Translations under genes and position numbers: made by a program
Shown here: positions 26,421 through 40,110 of the stretch, in pieces
Numbering within the stretch: the stretch's first letter is position 1
How the letters are laid out: the number at the start of each line of letters is the position of its first letter
Source of the DNA: Aphidius gifuensis
Taxonomy: Eukaryota > Arthropoda > Insecta > Hymenoptera > Braconidae
DNA length: 64,000 nt
NCBI RefSeq assembly: GCF_014905175.1
Contig: NC_057790.1
Coordinates: forward strand, 25,446,469 to 25,510,468
Direction: 5' to 3'
The notes under the pieces: generated by a model
Told to the model about the DNA's origin: nothing
Databases searched by the model: none
What the model saw: only the letters and a program-made list of their open reading frames with translations

Positions 26421-26781
26421 ATTAATTTTTCATTAAAAAAAAAAGTAAAAACAAAATCTACAAATAAATACAAATAAAATAATTAATTTATCATTTGCAA
26501 ATAAATATATATATATATTTTTATTTTCATTCAAATTATGATTTTTCCCCGAGTCATTTTTTAGCCAGTAGGATTCATCATAGGTCGTTATGCCAGTGAA
26601 GGAATAATAAAAGATCAGGGTTACAGAAATATATGGGTAGTCGACCTTCTATGGTGGGAGTTTTGCGCACGCCTTTAATATACACAAAGAAAAGGATAGA
26701 TAAAACTAAACATAACCATGAAAAAGAGAAAGAAAAATTGAATAAAAATAATGCAACACCAAAGTGTGCATGAAAGTCATT

Positions 26782-26832
26782 AGGTCAGTGGGACTTATTT
26801 GCTGTATATTTCTAGGGTCATGAACCAAAATT
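26782..26832. promoter_or_regulatory. Pair of nuclear-receptor half-site elements
   Basis: AGGTCA at 26782-26787 (in TTAGGTCAGTGGGAC) and the imperfect palindrome GGGTCATGAACC at 26815-26826 lie within 45 bp. Both fit the RGGTCA half-site used by EcR/USP and ROR-class receptors. They lie about 450 bp upstream of the candidate promoter at 26340, where an ecdysone-response or autoregulatory site of HR3 would be expected. Confidence 0.35.
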
Positions 26833-28122
26833 ATTATTTACAAATGTAAAAAAAATTTTAACCCTTGGAATATAAGCTTGGTTTTTTTTTTTTTGCTTTT
26901 TACCAAATGATAAGCAATATACCTTGAGAAACTCATGAACTCAACTTTGTTCGATGGGTTACCGTTAGTTTTTCTCTTCAACCCGCATTAAGCCCCTTCA
27001 AGCCCCTTGATCTGCGTCGCCGCCCTTCTATCTCTTTTATTTTTCCACTTTAATTTCCCAGCATGTTATTATTCATTTCATTTAATCACAAATTTATATT
27101 TATATTCACAATTTTATTATTTTTAAATGGACTTTTTTTTTTTGCTCTAACATGAAATTTATTTATTAAAAAATTTTGTTAAAATATTATTACACTAAAA
27201 TTGATGGTTGTAAAGAAAAAAAAAATATTGACACTTAAATTACAATAATGTACACTTGCAAATAAACATATAAAAATTATGAAATAATAATAAAAAAAAG
27301 TTGATATTATTGATTTCAGGGAATTTCACGAGAACCGAGGTCAAAACTTTATTCGATTTTTTTTTCTATTTAATTTTTCCAACAAAATGACTCGGGGGAA
27401 AACAAAGAAAATATTTCAATTTTATAATCAATTATTATGGCTCATTAATTCACCACTAAAAATCATAAAAATATATATATATTATTATTTATATTTTTAT
27501 ATAATAATTTCCATTTATAATTATTTTCCATATAATTTTTTTGACGTTTACAATTGCATGTGTCTTAATGCCTCGTGACCAATAATATTGTCTTTCACCT
27601 CACTCGTTTGCTCAAGGTTGATCGACGTTTTTTTTTTTTTCTATTTAATTTTTTTATTTACAAAATGAAACAAAATAAATAAATGAAATAAAATTTATTA
27701 CCAGTAACTACTTAGATATTTAATTTACAAAAAAACACTTTTGAGCTTTTGAGCTTTTTCATAAATTCACAGATAACTTTGAGAATTATGTTTGACTTGA
27801 GTAAATAATAAATTAAAATAAAAACAACAATGTGTATACGACATCGAAACTTGCCACAATGGCCTCTCGTAAAAGTCACTGGGTGTTCCGCCCGTATTTT
27901 ATAAACCATATATTTTTATAAAATAAATATCATACTAAATAAACTCATTCACAATAACACTGTTTTTAAAAATAATCAATAATATAATTACGTATAATGA
28001 TAATGAAATTAATAAATAATTTTACACAAATTAATACACTGCAAGCGGAACTGACGTTTTGTCATATCAAGAGCTTGCACTTGCGGGTTGTAAGTAGCCA
28101 AGGTTATGTTTACAGGGTAAAA

Positions 28123-28136
28123 CGCTAGATGGCAGC
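28123..28136 (+). promoter_or_regulatory. CTCF-like motif
   Basis: CGCTAGATGGCAGC carries the CTAGATGGCAG core of the CTCF consensus, in the opposite orientation to the site at 23479. Flanks fit less well than at 23479 and 40055. Confidence 0.3.
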
Positions 28137-29672
28137 TTGAATGAATCAGGGAGCTAAACAACCAGGCAAACAACCCCTAAAATAAATATATTTATTATTT
28201 TATTATTAGACAGTATATATAATAAAATATTATCCTAAAATTTTATTGAATCTTTTTTTATTTTTTTGAAAAGAAAAATTTACAATTAATTGTTGAATTT
28301 ATCAAAAAAAAAAATAGAGAACAATGAGGAGGTAGACAAAGACGAGTCGATAAACAAAGGGAAGGGCAAGTAAATTAAGTCACAAAATTGCTAAACAGAA
28401 AGTGAGAGTACACGAGTACAACATAGTTGTTAAATTAAAAATTCTTGAAAATATTTATTCGTATGCTTAAAAGCTTAAAAATTTATTATTATTTTATAAA
28501 TTTACATGTACAATTATTTACTGTACATGTACTGTTAAATTACCTCTATATATTCATGAAATTATAATTTAAATATTGAAAAAAAAAGAAGAAAAATACA
28601 TGATGAATGATAATTATTTTATTTGTAAAACATCATTGATTTATTATTTAAATATAATGAAAGAAAAAATATTATAAATAAAATGTCGGGCAAGCGCATT
28701 TTTTAACTTTTATTTTATGTATTTTATTTTTTTTTTTTTTATGGATGCATTGACGTAGTGAAGTTGCATATCGCAAAATCGTTAGTGTAAAGCGTTCTTT
28801 TGGAGAATTAAATAGAGTCTGCGCAAAGTTGAATTTTGTAGCAACGAGGAGGGTGTATCACCCCTTCGATCCGCAAGAAGAAAAATATACAGACATAGTG
28901 GAGCCTAGTTTTGTGTGTATATATATGTTTATCACAGATTCACAAACCCTTGCAACAAAAAGCTCGCAGTGTTCACGAGTGCGGCCACGAGGAGGCGACG
29001 TATTTAAAAATCGCAATGACAGCAATTTGCGCATGCCTTGAAAAAACATCATTAAATTGATTAAACAATTTTTTTTTTTTTAAAGAAAAACTAAAATACT
29101 ATTTTATTTAATTCATTAATATTTTGTCAGTTGTATAATTAAATTTTTATAAACAATCTTAGCAAAGAAAAAAAGAAAAAAAAAACTGTATTTCAAGTTT
29201 CTCAGCGCCAACGGCTAGAACTTGAAACAACTTCCAGAAAAACAGTTGGATTTAAAAAAAAATAATATCAATAGTTGAGTTAATGAATTATTGTTAATTT
29301 AAAAAAAAATTTATTAATAAATGTTAATTTTTAAATACTCCATCAAATAAAATACGTCACTGATTTTACATTGATTGATTGACATAAAATGAATCTCTTA
29401 CAAAACACATACGCACTTGAATTCTTCAAGTTCATTCTTTATATGTTCATGAAAAGAAAAAAAAATATAATAATGACTCATTAATGACAATAAAAATTAA
29501 AAAGAAAAAAAACCCGCATGAGTTATTTCGACGAATAGAAAGAAAGTTACTTCAGTCAAACGAACATAACGGTTTAAACTTTTTCTCTCTCTCAATCTAT
29601 GAAATAAAAAATAAACATTCTCAGATCTTTATCTATTTTTTTAAAGCAACGATTATTTAACTTTCTCTAGAA

Positions 29673-29683
29673 ACGGTAAATTT
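29673..29683 (+). repeat. First copy of the dispersed 11-mer ACGGTAAATTT
   Basis: The exact 11-mer occurs at 29673, 30132, 37541 and 41042, all on the plus strand, with a one-base-longer variant near 39984. Flanks differ, so it is not part of a longer repeat. The AACGG part resembles a Myb-type site. Function unknown. Confidence 0.5.
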
Positions 29684-32247
29684 CATGATACTGTCAACTG
29701 TTGAGATAATAAAATAATAATAATAAAAAAAAAAAAGAAAAAAAAATTACATAATATTATTTACTTGATTTACAAATTTTACATTAAAATGATAAATGAA
29801 TTGAAGCTAATTAAATGAAAAATAAAATAAAATAATAACAATGTTTTAATAAATATAATTATATAAAAAAATTAAAAATTATCCGTTATATATATAATTT
29901 ATCAATTGAAATGAAAAAAAGAGAAAAAAAAAAAATTTAATTTTACAATTTTTTTGTATATTTAAACTTTATTATTATTTATTATATTATTTTTGCTTGT
30001 TTTATCTCATTATACTTGTGGAAACAGTAAATTCATCGACTCTTCAACTGGTCACATGAATTCCGCATAATTTTATCGATACGATATACAACGACACTCT
30101 TGTCTTTGACGGTGTATATACAACATCTAAAACGGTAAATTTAACTGTAAATATAAAACTTCACTGAGAATGAGAATGAGAAAATAACAAGAAATTTATA
30201 ATGTATATATACACTCTAATATATAATATATATATTAGATATATATACATAAATAAAAAAAATATTTATAACATTTATACAATAGTCAATAGACCCACGC
30301 ATGTTACACAAAAAAAAATATACATAAATGTTTTATGTAATTTTTTACTTAACACTACAATTCCTCCTAAAAAAAAAACCTTTCAAACAAGAAAAAAAAA
30401 ATTAATAATAATAGATTACACTGTCTAATATAAAAAACAATAAATAAAAATTAACAATAAATTATTTTTTTTTGTTTATTTATATTAAAAGTATGTATAT
30501 TATAAAAATTTATAAAAAAAAAAAAATGAATATTTTTTTTGAATTTTGGGGTAGAAAAAAACAATATAAAAATGAAAAAATTAATTTAAAAGTATATTAT
30601 TATTGTTGTTTTTATTATAATGAAGTTTTTGAATTAAAAAAAAGTATATTCAAAATTAAAGGGAAGTATGTAGGATGTGCATGTCGAGGTGATCACGTAA
30701 TGTAGGCTCGTCGGCGAATGTACCGTAATAAAGACGATGGTTACGTCACGACTTGGCTGTTGCTGTGAATGTATATATAATAATAATAAAAAAATACGAC
30801 AGTTATACTGAGAATGAAAATAAGTGGGAGATAAGGGACTAGTTAATTTACCTACATATTAGATAATTCATGGTAAATAATATGAAAGACTAACAAATAT
30901 ATGTAATTAAAATTTTTAAGTCATAATATGATATTGTCAACGCGTTAGATTAAATTTTTTTCATGTGAATTAGTAAATAGTATAATGAAAATTATAAAAA
31001 CATGTGAAATTTATAAACAATGATAATTGTTGTCTAAAAAAATTGCGTTAGCTTCGTGGTAAATTTTTTTAAAGAGCAATTGCTCTATATATAAAAAAAA
31101 AATCAAGATTTTTCGAAAACGTTAATAAATTTTGTTGATGAATTTTTTAAAAATTTATTAACAATTATTTATTATTATTATTATTGAGTATTTAATGATT
31201 ATTTGTTATTGCTAATATTTGTTCTTTGAACATAGATTTGTTTGAAAAAAAAAAAGGACTGTTTACTCGCGGCGAAATTTGATAGAAATATATTTTTTTT
31301 TCTTAGTAATGAGGCGTTTTTTCTATGTAGTTTTTTGACATGAGTGTTTGAATAGTGGATATTGAGTTGCCAAGATATTCTCTGTAAATTGACATATAAA
31401 ATTATTTGTTTAGTAAAAAAATTTTGATGGTAAAAAATTTATTTGATATAATTTCTATCGAGTCATTTGTAGAAATTTAAAAATCGAAATTCAATGAGAT
31501 TTCGATGAGGCGAGGTGATTAATTTTAAAATACGTAAAAAGTTTCCGCATTTACTAAGTGTAAATATGTAAAACACTTTTTTCTTTTAATCTTCCTCATA
31601 GTTTCTCTGTTTATAAAACTTTTTCTTTTCCTGTTTGAAAATGGAATACAAATTTCATCGATATTATATCACGACATAATTAATCTTCATGCTCAAGGTC
31701 AAAGCATTGAATTTTAAATTCATAAAAAAAAAAAAAAAAAAAAATTCAAATCTATATTTTACCTGACTCATCAATAGCCCATAAAGTTTCGTAATATAAA
31801 ATCAAGATAGACTTCAACTCTTTATCGATATAATTTTACAGTTTAAATTAAAAAAAAAAAAAAAAAGTAAATTTGTCTGTATCAAAACAGACCATAGCAT
31901 TCCATTCATTTTCATTAGAAAAAAAATTTTCATTTTCAATTTTTCTTAAATATATTCAAGTATAACTGTACATAAAATAATTCCTTAATACATAATTTCG
32001 ATTATAAAAATATCCAAGACAAAATTACATCACATCATTATAAATAAATAAAAAATTTATCAAGTTTATTTTTATCAATATATCCACCTATACACTTATA
32101 TATAAAATCTAAAAATAATAAAGATAGAACATACATGTGAGAAGGGTCAAAAATCCATAAAAAAAAATAGTTAAAATTTTTTTTTTTAAAAGGGAAGCAT
32201 TCCCCTCATCAGGTATATAAAAAACCACGTGTGGTACCAAGAGTTGG

Positions 32248-32260
32248 AAGGTCATTGTCC
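32248..32260. promoter_or_regulatory. Ecdysone-response-element-like inverted repeat
   Basis: AGGTCATTGTCCT is an inverted repeat of RGGTCA half-sites with one spacer base; only one base departs from the palindrome AGGTCA-N-TGACCT preferred by EcR/USP. It lies in DNA assigned to the HR3 5' region, and HR3 is a known direct ecdysone target. Confidence 0.4.
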
Positions 32261-35200
32261 TGCCAAGCCTCTTTTGACTTTGACTTGGTCTCTCTGTGTA
32301 TTTCATCATAATGACGTTAAAAATTCTTTTTAAAATATCAAATTTCAAAATATCATCAGCAATATTTATTTTCATATAAAAAAATAATAATTAAATTGAT
32401 TTTTTTAAATATGCATATTTTATAAATATGATATTAACTTGATGCATAAGCATTAATAAAATCATTAGCTATGGAAATACGATATAATAAATATTCTAAA
32501 AAAAAAATAAACATGTCTATGTAATATGCAATTTTTTAATTTCGATGGCTCGTTGAACTCACGCGTATTATTTTGTCTTATCTGTACAATATACATACAT
32601 TACGTTGGTCACGTTTCAAGGACCGTGACTTTGAACTCTCAGCTCTTTGATGACTACAACTTTTTATAATAACTCTCAATTTGTATTTATATTTTATTTT
32701 TTTTTTTTTCTTTCTCTCTTTGGCCATGGCGCGTTACGATAGCCGCGATAACGCCCCTTGTAAAAAATAAAAAAAAATAAGTAACGTAACACGCGCAAGG
32801 ACACTCTTTGTACAAATCTCAATACTTGCTTATAAACTTGACGAGTTTACTATATATAGTCACTTATAGTAGCGGTTAATGCTCTTGAAATTCAATGCTA
32901 CTTAACACACGGAAGACTGCATTAACACGCGATTATTATTTTACAAAACAATAAAAATTTTTAAATAATAAAATTCTTATTTTTAAATATATAATTTATT
33001 ATTTTATTCTTAATTTAATAATTTTTTTTTTTGTTAATTTATATTTACCTATATATTAAGTACAGTAATTTCAATATGTTGTATTTTTGTTATATAAAAA
33101 GATTCTTGATGTTCGTTCAGGCAAATGAAAATTTTTTTTTTTTGGTTTTTTTTTTGGGAGGGCCAAATGAGCAAGGAGAAGGCTGTATTTTTCTGACAAG
33201 CACCTGCGGTCGACGACCCACGACGATGCTATATCGAATACACCTTTTCTCTCTCTTTTTTTCTCTTTTTTTTTTTTTTTATTCTACCAGTGACGGCCAT
33301 TCTGGAACACAACGTAACGACAATGACGAATGCATAGGAATGTCACCTTCTAGGTTGTTTTTTATTACATTTTTCTGTATCATAAAACTGTCTAAAATTT
33401 GTAATCTTTTGAGAGAAATAATATATACAAGAGATATTTGAATATTTATCGTGATAATCTTGAATAATATTCGAAAAAATTTTATGAAATATTTGAATAA
33501 TTGTGGTAAAATTTTTTGATTAAATTTGAAACACTAGACCTGTTGACTTGGTGAAAATGTAAATAAATATATTCGAGTTCAATGACTGAAAAAAGATCAA
33601 GCTTTATGATTTATTTTTATTTTCATTGTGTCCTTTTGTCGTCAATTTTATCATCGGGTCACTAAACCCAAACAATTCAGTGTCAAAGAAATTTTTCCCT
33701 TTGATCTATCGATCTATTTTTTTTTTGGATAAAATTATTACAAACTTATCAAACGCATAATTTTTTATCCACTACTAAAACATCTTCAATTTAAAATAAT
33801 AAAAAATAAATTTAAATATTATCAATTGTTTGTCATCAACAAAAATATATATAAAAAAAATAATAAAACATAACATATGTTACGTAAAGAAAAAAAAAAT
33901 TTTTACTTCGATATAGAAAAATGCAATAAAATAAAGAATCAAAAAATAAATTTTAAAACGCCCTTTGTAATGAAAAATTTATAGCCATCGTAAAGCTAAA
34001 GAATATCGAAATTTGAAACTCAAAAGAAGGATGGTAACTTGTTCTTTTGAAGAAAAAAAATAAATAAAAAAAAAGGAAGATGAAGAAGAAGAGGAAGATA
34101 AATAAAATGGAAAAAAAAAAAAAAAAGAGATAGTACAAGAAGAGACATATAGAAAGACTTTCCGCATTGATTCTTCATATATTTTTTATATGATTCAATA
34201 TTAACGGTAGTACGACCTTTTGTCAGGTAATTTTTTCTCCTTCCGGGCAACGTGATCGAAATTTTAACCTCAATAATTATCAAATAAACCCACACACATG
34301 TACTTGAAATATAAACACAAAAAGTCCATCAAGATTTACGCAAAGATCAGCCAACAATAGTATCTATATTTTATTATTTTTATTTCTACACGTTATCACA
34401 GTATATTTATCACAAAGAAAAATAGATAAAAAAAAAAATGATAGTAAAAATTATTAAGTAAAAAAGACAGATATACAGTAGGCCATGGTTCATATTGCCT
34501 CAAGACGTGAATCAGTCATCGTCCGTTAACGCTGCGTGTCGATAAGGCCCTATTATCGAACAAAGAAATAAAAAATTAAAAATTCCCTCGGGATATACTC
34601 GGGCTAGGTCCATCCAGGAAGAAACTTTAGAACAATCTTGGTAAAAAAATAAAAACAATAAATCATAAAAATATTATCTATCTTTTTAAATAATCTTGAA
34701 TGAATATTTTTTAAATATTTATAAATAAAATATTAATAATAAATAAATAATATTTTTTTAAAAATAATAATTAAATTTTTAAATTTATATTTTAATGAAA
34801 TAAAAAATGATATTTAATACTGGTTTGTTAAGTTTGTTAATGTACAAAAGACACTTGTAATATTGGGCCTGATTTTTACCTTCAGGCAATCGAGGATTTA
34901 TCTTATATGCCTCAGTGGTAACAGAAGGTATATACGTGTTGGAATTTATACACAAGTAGTTGTGTACCAATGTACTCTCTTATGTATTTAATGGTTATAT
35001 TTTTTATTCTTTTAAAACTTTTGTCAAGAACACTGATATGCGACTAAGAGAAAAAGTATTTTTTTTCTACTTTTATTTAACTTTATTTACTGTTAGTTTG
35101 TATTATTTTATTTTCTAATTTTTTAAGTTTAAAAATCATGTTAAAACACATGTATTATTGTACAATTTAACACGTATTTTTTATTTTAAAATATACACAT

Positions 35201-36690
35201 ACATAAGAATGAGGGGTCGTTGGCTCCTTGGGCTTTTGTCCGTGTCCGAATCGGGAAAAAAGAGGCCCCAAACTCACGGCCCAACAAAAATCAACTTACC
35301 AAATTAAATGACGACTACATAGTCATGTATTATACCACATTTATTTTCTTTTTATTTTCATTTTTTAACTTCTAATTAGTTACATAAATTAATTCAAAAA
35401 AGAATACTTGTTTAATTTGTTTTTTCTTTTTTTCAAAATTAATTGTATAAATAAATTAATAATTTTATTAAAATATGGAAAAATTATTTTTTAACTTATG
35501 GCTTTATTATTATTTATTTTTTTTAGTTATATATATATGTTTTTTTTTTGTCTAGTGATTATAGCTTACTGCAAGTTTGAGATAAAAATGAGATGCATGT
35601 AGGCGATGTGTGTGTATATGAGTAAAAAATTTTTATCATAAAAAATGAATATATATATAAAAAATAAGTATGCATGTGTTAAAAAAAAAAAATATGAAAA
35701 CGTGGGTTTGATCTTTGTGCACATGAATCAGATGAACAGGAAGAGATAAAGTGCGTATCGAAGTCATCGACCTGCGATCTTCAAACGACAGATCATGTTT
35801 TTTTATGTATATATACGACAATGTATGTATATGTATATAATCTATATATTATTTTTAGATATATACTCAATCTATTAATGCATCGATGTAATTAAACGAT
35901 GAATTTATTATGTTGTTATTCCATATATTATTAATTTTATATAATGTTAATTTTTTTCTACAAAATACAATGTTCCTACAAGCACATAATTACACTTGTC
36001 ATATGAAAAAATTTAAAATATAATTGACTGTTTTTAATATTCAAGTTAATGAAAAATCAATAAGATAATTTTCAAAAATAAAATGTCATTTGTCAAGTTA
36101 GATACACGCATGTGTTTTAAAATACAAAAATAATGATATTTTTAGAATTTTCATTTGAAAGCTCATCGTGACATAAATGTCAAAATATTAATAAAAAAAA
36201 GTCAAAAATAAGGGAAATAGCTTGCTTTAAGTCAGACGAAAGATAATTAAAAAAAAAATTTTAATTTAATTGTTAATTGATTGCTCCGTATTGATTTGAA
36301 AATACTTTAATGACTTGACATGTCGGAGCTTAAAAAAAAGCTCATTTTAACAATTAAAATTATTTTTGATTAATTAATTACTCGTAATTACAAGTCATTA
36401 TTAAATTATAAATATTAATGGATAAAACATGTGTGATGTTCACTAACGGAAAATTTCTACCCCGTTCGTTTTTTGATGCTCGAGTGAACTTGGAAGAACG
36501 GTAAATAAAAAATTATAAAAATTGCGAAAAAAAAAAAATTATAATTAGTCCATAAATTGAGGGATTTATTTTGATTTTAAATTAACTTTGGTTTAATTAA
36601 TTAACACGCGTTAATTTTACTCCATGGAATAATAAGTAAATATATTTTATTTCAATGTATAGAAATTGTTTTATCAATTTTTTATCTTAC

Positions 36691-36709
36691 CTCTTATAGT
36701 GCTGGGCAT
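36691..36709 (-). CDS. HR3: Probable short alternative first coding exon of HR3
   Basis: A start codon in a strong insect context (GACAAAATGC) encodes MPSTIR plus one base and is followed by AAGAG|GTAAGAT, a near-consensus donor in phase 1. The phase equals that of the recognised HR3 exon at 7556. Joining this exon to the HR3 DNA-binding exon would give a receptor with almost no A/B region, as in vertebrate ROR-beta, where a very short leader precedes the zinc fingers. The exon is tiny and no downstream exon is in the window, so assignment rests on strand, phase, splice quality and start context. Confidence 0.45.
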
Positions 36710-37150
36710 TTTGTCAGTAATAGCATATCCTGGTATCCAAAATAATAAGCACCAATCTTTTCATTTATCGATCAATAAAAATGAAAATAAAACAAATATT
36801 AAAACTATTTTACACTGCACTTTTCAGTAATATTATTAATTATCTTTTTCACTTTAAAAAAAAAAAATAAATACTTTTATAATCAAGTACTATTGTTTAC
36901 AGTTGATAAAAAATCAAAATTATTTATCATATTTTAAAGAATAAATAATACACTTGTTTGTTCATTCAAGAATAAAATAAAACTATAAAAATTTTCAAAA
37001 AAATACAAAATTATACCAATTATATCGATTTTTTTTTGATAATTATTTTCCAATTTAATGTAAAAACCGAGTGTCAGGTACAGGTCGACGACATCTGTAT
37101 TGAATCGATGCTCGCCACGCTGTCTCGACTATTTTTTCGTGACATTGACA
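36710..37150 (-). promoter_or_regulatory. Leader and possible promoter for the MPSTIR exon
   Basis: Upstream on the minus strand the sequence is A+T-rich to about 37040, then a GC-richer block with CG dinucleotides lies at 37065-37150. No TATA box at a convincing distance was found. It is the rightmost DNA I would assign to HR3. Confidence 0.25.
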
Positions 37151-39849
37151 ACCAACACAAATAAAATCAACAATATCCCGATAATATTACTATTATTTTT
37201 CAAAAAATAATATCTATATCCAAGCAACGTTTGAAAAAACAATCGAAATCACAATCAAAACACAAAAAATCGAAAAATTTCTTTCAATTTTTTTCACATA
37301 AATACTTGTTCACTATTTAGAGTCACTATAAATATTTCAGTTTTCAAAAAAAAAAATCCCGAAATAATATAAACCGAAAAATAATATATAAACCGGGTTT
37401 GATGTTTTTTTTTTTTTTTTGTTCACGCTCGATGTAAATCGGAAAATTCGGTGCGAGGTTTTTTGAATGTCCGATGGTGGTGGTCGGTGAGTGACTCTAC
37501 CAACAACAGGGTATACCAAGATCCACAGGTGCTCGTAGCCACGGTAAATTTCCCTCACCCTTTATTCCATGAGTTCTTAGTCGTCTTCATAGTTTTTTTT
37601 TTTTTTTATTTTTTATATATCCACCTCCTCTTTTCTCGTGCATCACGATCACCGCTATACTACCCACCATCATTATCCCACTCTTTTGACTCCTCGTGTC
37701 GTTGAGCTAAAGCCATGGTTATTTTAAAACCCCTCTCTTTTTTTACCATACAAATATCTTCTATATATATATTGTTGAAATACAAATATATCCTACCTTT
37801 GTCGAGTTTATATATTTAGAAAAAAACACCTACTCAGCTGAAATCATTCAAGAAAATGAATCAAATTTTTCAGTGATGTTTACGTCATTGTTTTTTCATT
37901 TTATTTTTTTGTAATGATTAAATAATTATTATTTAATTATTTTTGAATATCATAGTACTGTAAAAATTATATTTTTCAATTATTTATTTCTATCAGGATT
38001 ATCTTTCATCAGTCAGTTAAATTTTTTTTTAAAACACTTTGGTCTTTGAACATTTGAACAGTCAATTTGAATTTTTTTTTTTTTTACTAAAATATATAGG
38101 TATATGCGTGTAATCAATGCCATTGACCTCGAAATTTGTATGAAAAAAAGCTTAAAAAATTTTTTAAAAAAAGGAGAAAAAAAAAAAAAGGCAATTTTTT
38201 CATGGTTCAAGGATCTCAAGGTTAGGGGAGGCCGAGAAACGATGAGAGAACGTGTTTTAAGTTTTTATTGATTTATTTAATCTTCTTTCGTTTTATTAGT
38301 CGCCAGGAAGAGAGAAACGTGAGAGGTCGGGAAGTATATTTCTCCTTTTTTTTCTTTACTCAAAGTGATGTAAGGAAAAGAGTGCGACAAACAAAAAAAA
38401 AAGTAAAATAAAGAGAAAGAAAGTATTAAAAAAAAAAAAAAAACCTGCACCTTAACGACCAATACTCGCAAATTTGAAGATTGTTGAACTCTGTTAAATA
38501 TACAATGAGTGTACGTGCTCGATGATTCTTTACTAAACTTCCACAACCTGACTCAAGGACTAGGCTTTTCAAAAGAATTAATCTCTCTTTCGTCTTTGAA
38601 AAAAAAAAAAAAAAAATTTTTTTTTCTCTTCATAACTCTTCATAACTTGTCTACTCTCTAAATATTCTAATAAATATTATTTAATTATAAATTAAAATAA
38701 AATTTAAATAACTAGAACAAAAAAAATTTCTACTCTTTTTTATTTTAAATTTTTTCAATACATAAAAAACAAAGTATAAAAAAAAAAAAAAAAATGTATA
38801 AATGGTATTAGAATATCATTGTGTTATCGATGCACAACAGGAAGATAATATCATGGAATAAAAAAAAAAATATTTAATGAAGCCGAAAAAAGGCATCAGG
38901 GATGACAAGAGAAGAAGGAAAAAAAAAAAATATATAAGGTATACGACCGCAGGGTCCCTGGCAACTCACGGCCGAACGTGAATATTCCGATGGTCGTTGA
39001 ACCTGGCCGGTCTTTGGCGCCAAACCATACTCTTAAAAAATTTATATATATATATTTGGAACCTTCCGTATATACCAAATATACTATAGTTTATGTTACC
39101 CACGAATTACCTGTATATAATTATATCTTTATAAACCAGTTGATTATATTTTTTTTATCCTTGACTCAAACTTACATACAAATAATTTTAAACATGCCAA
39201 AATACTGTTTATTATTATTTTTTTTTTTTTTGATTATAAATATATATTAATTTGAGATACAAATAAGATAAATATATCTCAATAAATTTATTTACATTGG
39301 TAAATTATTTCTTCATTATATTGTGCATGAATTTTCAAATTAAATTAGTATAAATTTAAAAATAAGAAAGGTAATTTTAAAATATAGATTAAAATGTTTT
39401 TTATTGAGTAAATAAATTTATGATTTTTTGATATTTATTAAGAACAAACAATAAATCAAAATAATCGAAATTTGAAAAATTTTTATCAATTATTTTTGGA
39501 ATGAAAATTTAATCAGTGATAATGAAAATGAGTGATCAATGTTTTCGTTTATCGTCCGGAGAAATATTTCATGTAGGGCTGAAATATATTAGGGTCATTA
39601 ATTAACCTGCGAAAAATTCATAAATGTTTATTTCATAACCTAAATAAATTTATTTTTGTTTAATCATTAATATTTGTTAATGTATTGTCAATGTTATTTG
39701 AGTTTATCATAAATTTTTCTAACGTAAAATTCTATTGCTGTTAATGGAAAAAAATTTTGATAACCTCCGGAGAAATAATGGAGGAGAAAAAAAGAACATT
39801 AATTAAAATGAAGAAGTGAATGTGTGATATTGAAAGGCATATAAGAAAA

Positions 39850-40110
39850 GGTGCGTTGGCTAGCCCCTAAGAAGTCATGAACCTTTTATTCAGGCACGTC
39901 TTAGTTCGTATCTTTAGTTGAACGAACTGTGGACCGTGGTGCTCTTTCGTTGGTCGACGTAAAACATATGCGGTTCTTCGGACAACGGTAAAATTTAACC
40001 GGTATTAGTGTAAAGAACAAATCGGAAGAAGAAAAATATAAATCGATGTAACACTGCCACCTAGCGGTAAAAAACCCCCTCCAATAAACCGGTTAACTTT
40101 GATTGGATTG
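39850..40110. promoter_or_regulatory. GC-richer candidate boundary or enhancer
   Basis: This block holds the best CTCF-like motif of the window (40055), two ACCGGT elements (in TTTAACCGGTAT near 39997 and TAAACCGGTTAAC near 40087, like Grainyhead sites) and a copy variant of the ACGGTAAATTT motif. It sits between the rightmost HR3 start and the Hdc promoter, where an insulator would be expected. This is inference from motifs. Confidence 0.35.
40055..40068 (-). promoter_or_regulatory. Strong CTCF-like motif
   Basis: The minus-strand reading CCGCTAGGTGGCAGTG agrees with CCASYAGRKGGCRSTG at 15 of 16 positions by my alignment, in the same orientation as the site at 23479. An exact long match is unexpected in DNA this A+T-rich. 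Confidence 0.5.

Larger units (their letters stand above)
26833..36690. other. Gene-poor DNA, probable HR3 intron and regulatory sequence
   Basis: No coding exon is supported. GC-richer patches lie at about 28740-29040, 32700-32830, 34480-34640 and 35210-35300; the first contains open frames on both strands without splice sites. A frame on the minus strand at about 34880-34965 ends at a phase-1 donor (CTGAAG|GTAAAA) but has no ATG and no acceptor, so it is not called. The rest is A/T homopolymer and AT repeat. Confidence 0.4.

Noticed and set aside
28829..29052. Open frames on both strands in a GC-richer patch
   Set aside because: No splice signals, no start context and no recognisable motif; left as a possible regulatory block.
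33953..34295. Overlapping minus frames of Phe, Ser and Leu
   Set aside because: Low-complexity translation of GAA/A-rich DNA in three frames at once; not protein-coding.
34880..34970. Minus-strand frame with mixed residues ending at a phase-1 donor
   Set aside because: It fits the HR3 first-exon phase, but it has no ATG after the upstream stop and no pyrimidine-tract acceptor, so it is not called.
37436..37560. Possible plus-strand exon ending at GGTCG|GTGAGT
   Set aside because: The donor is good but the only ATG gives seven residues and no matching downstream exon was found.
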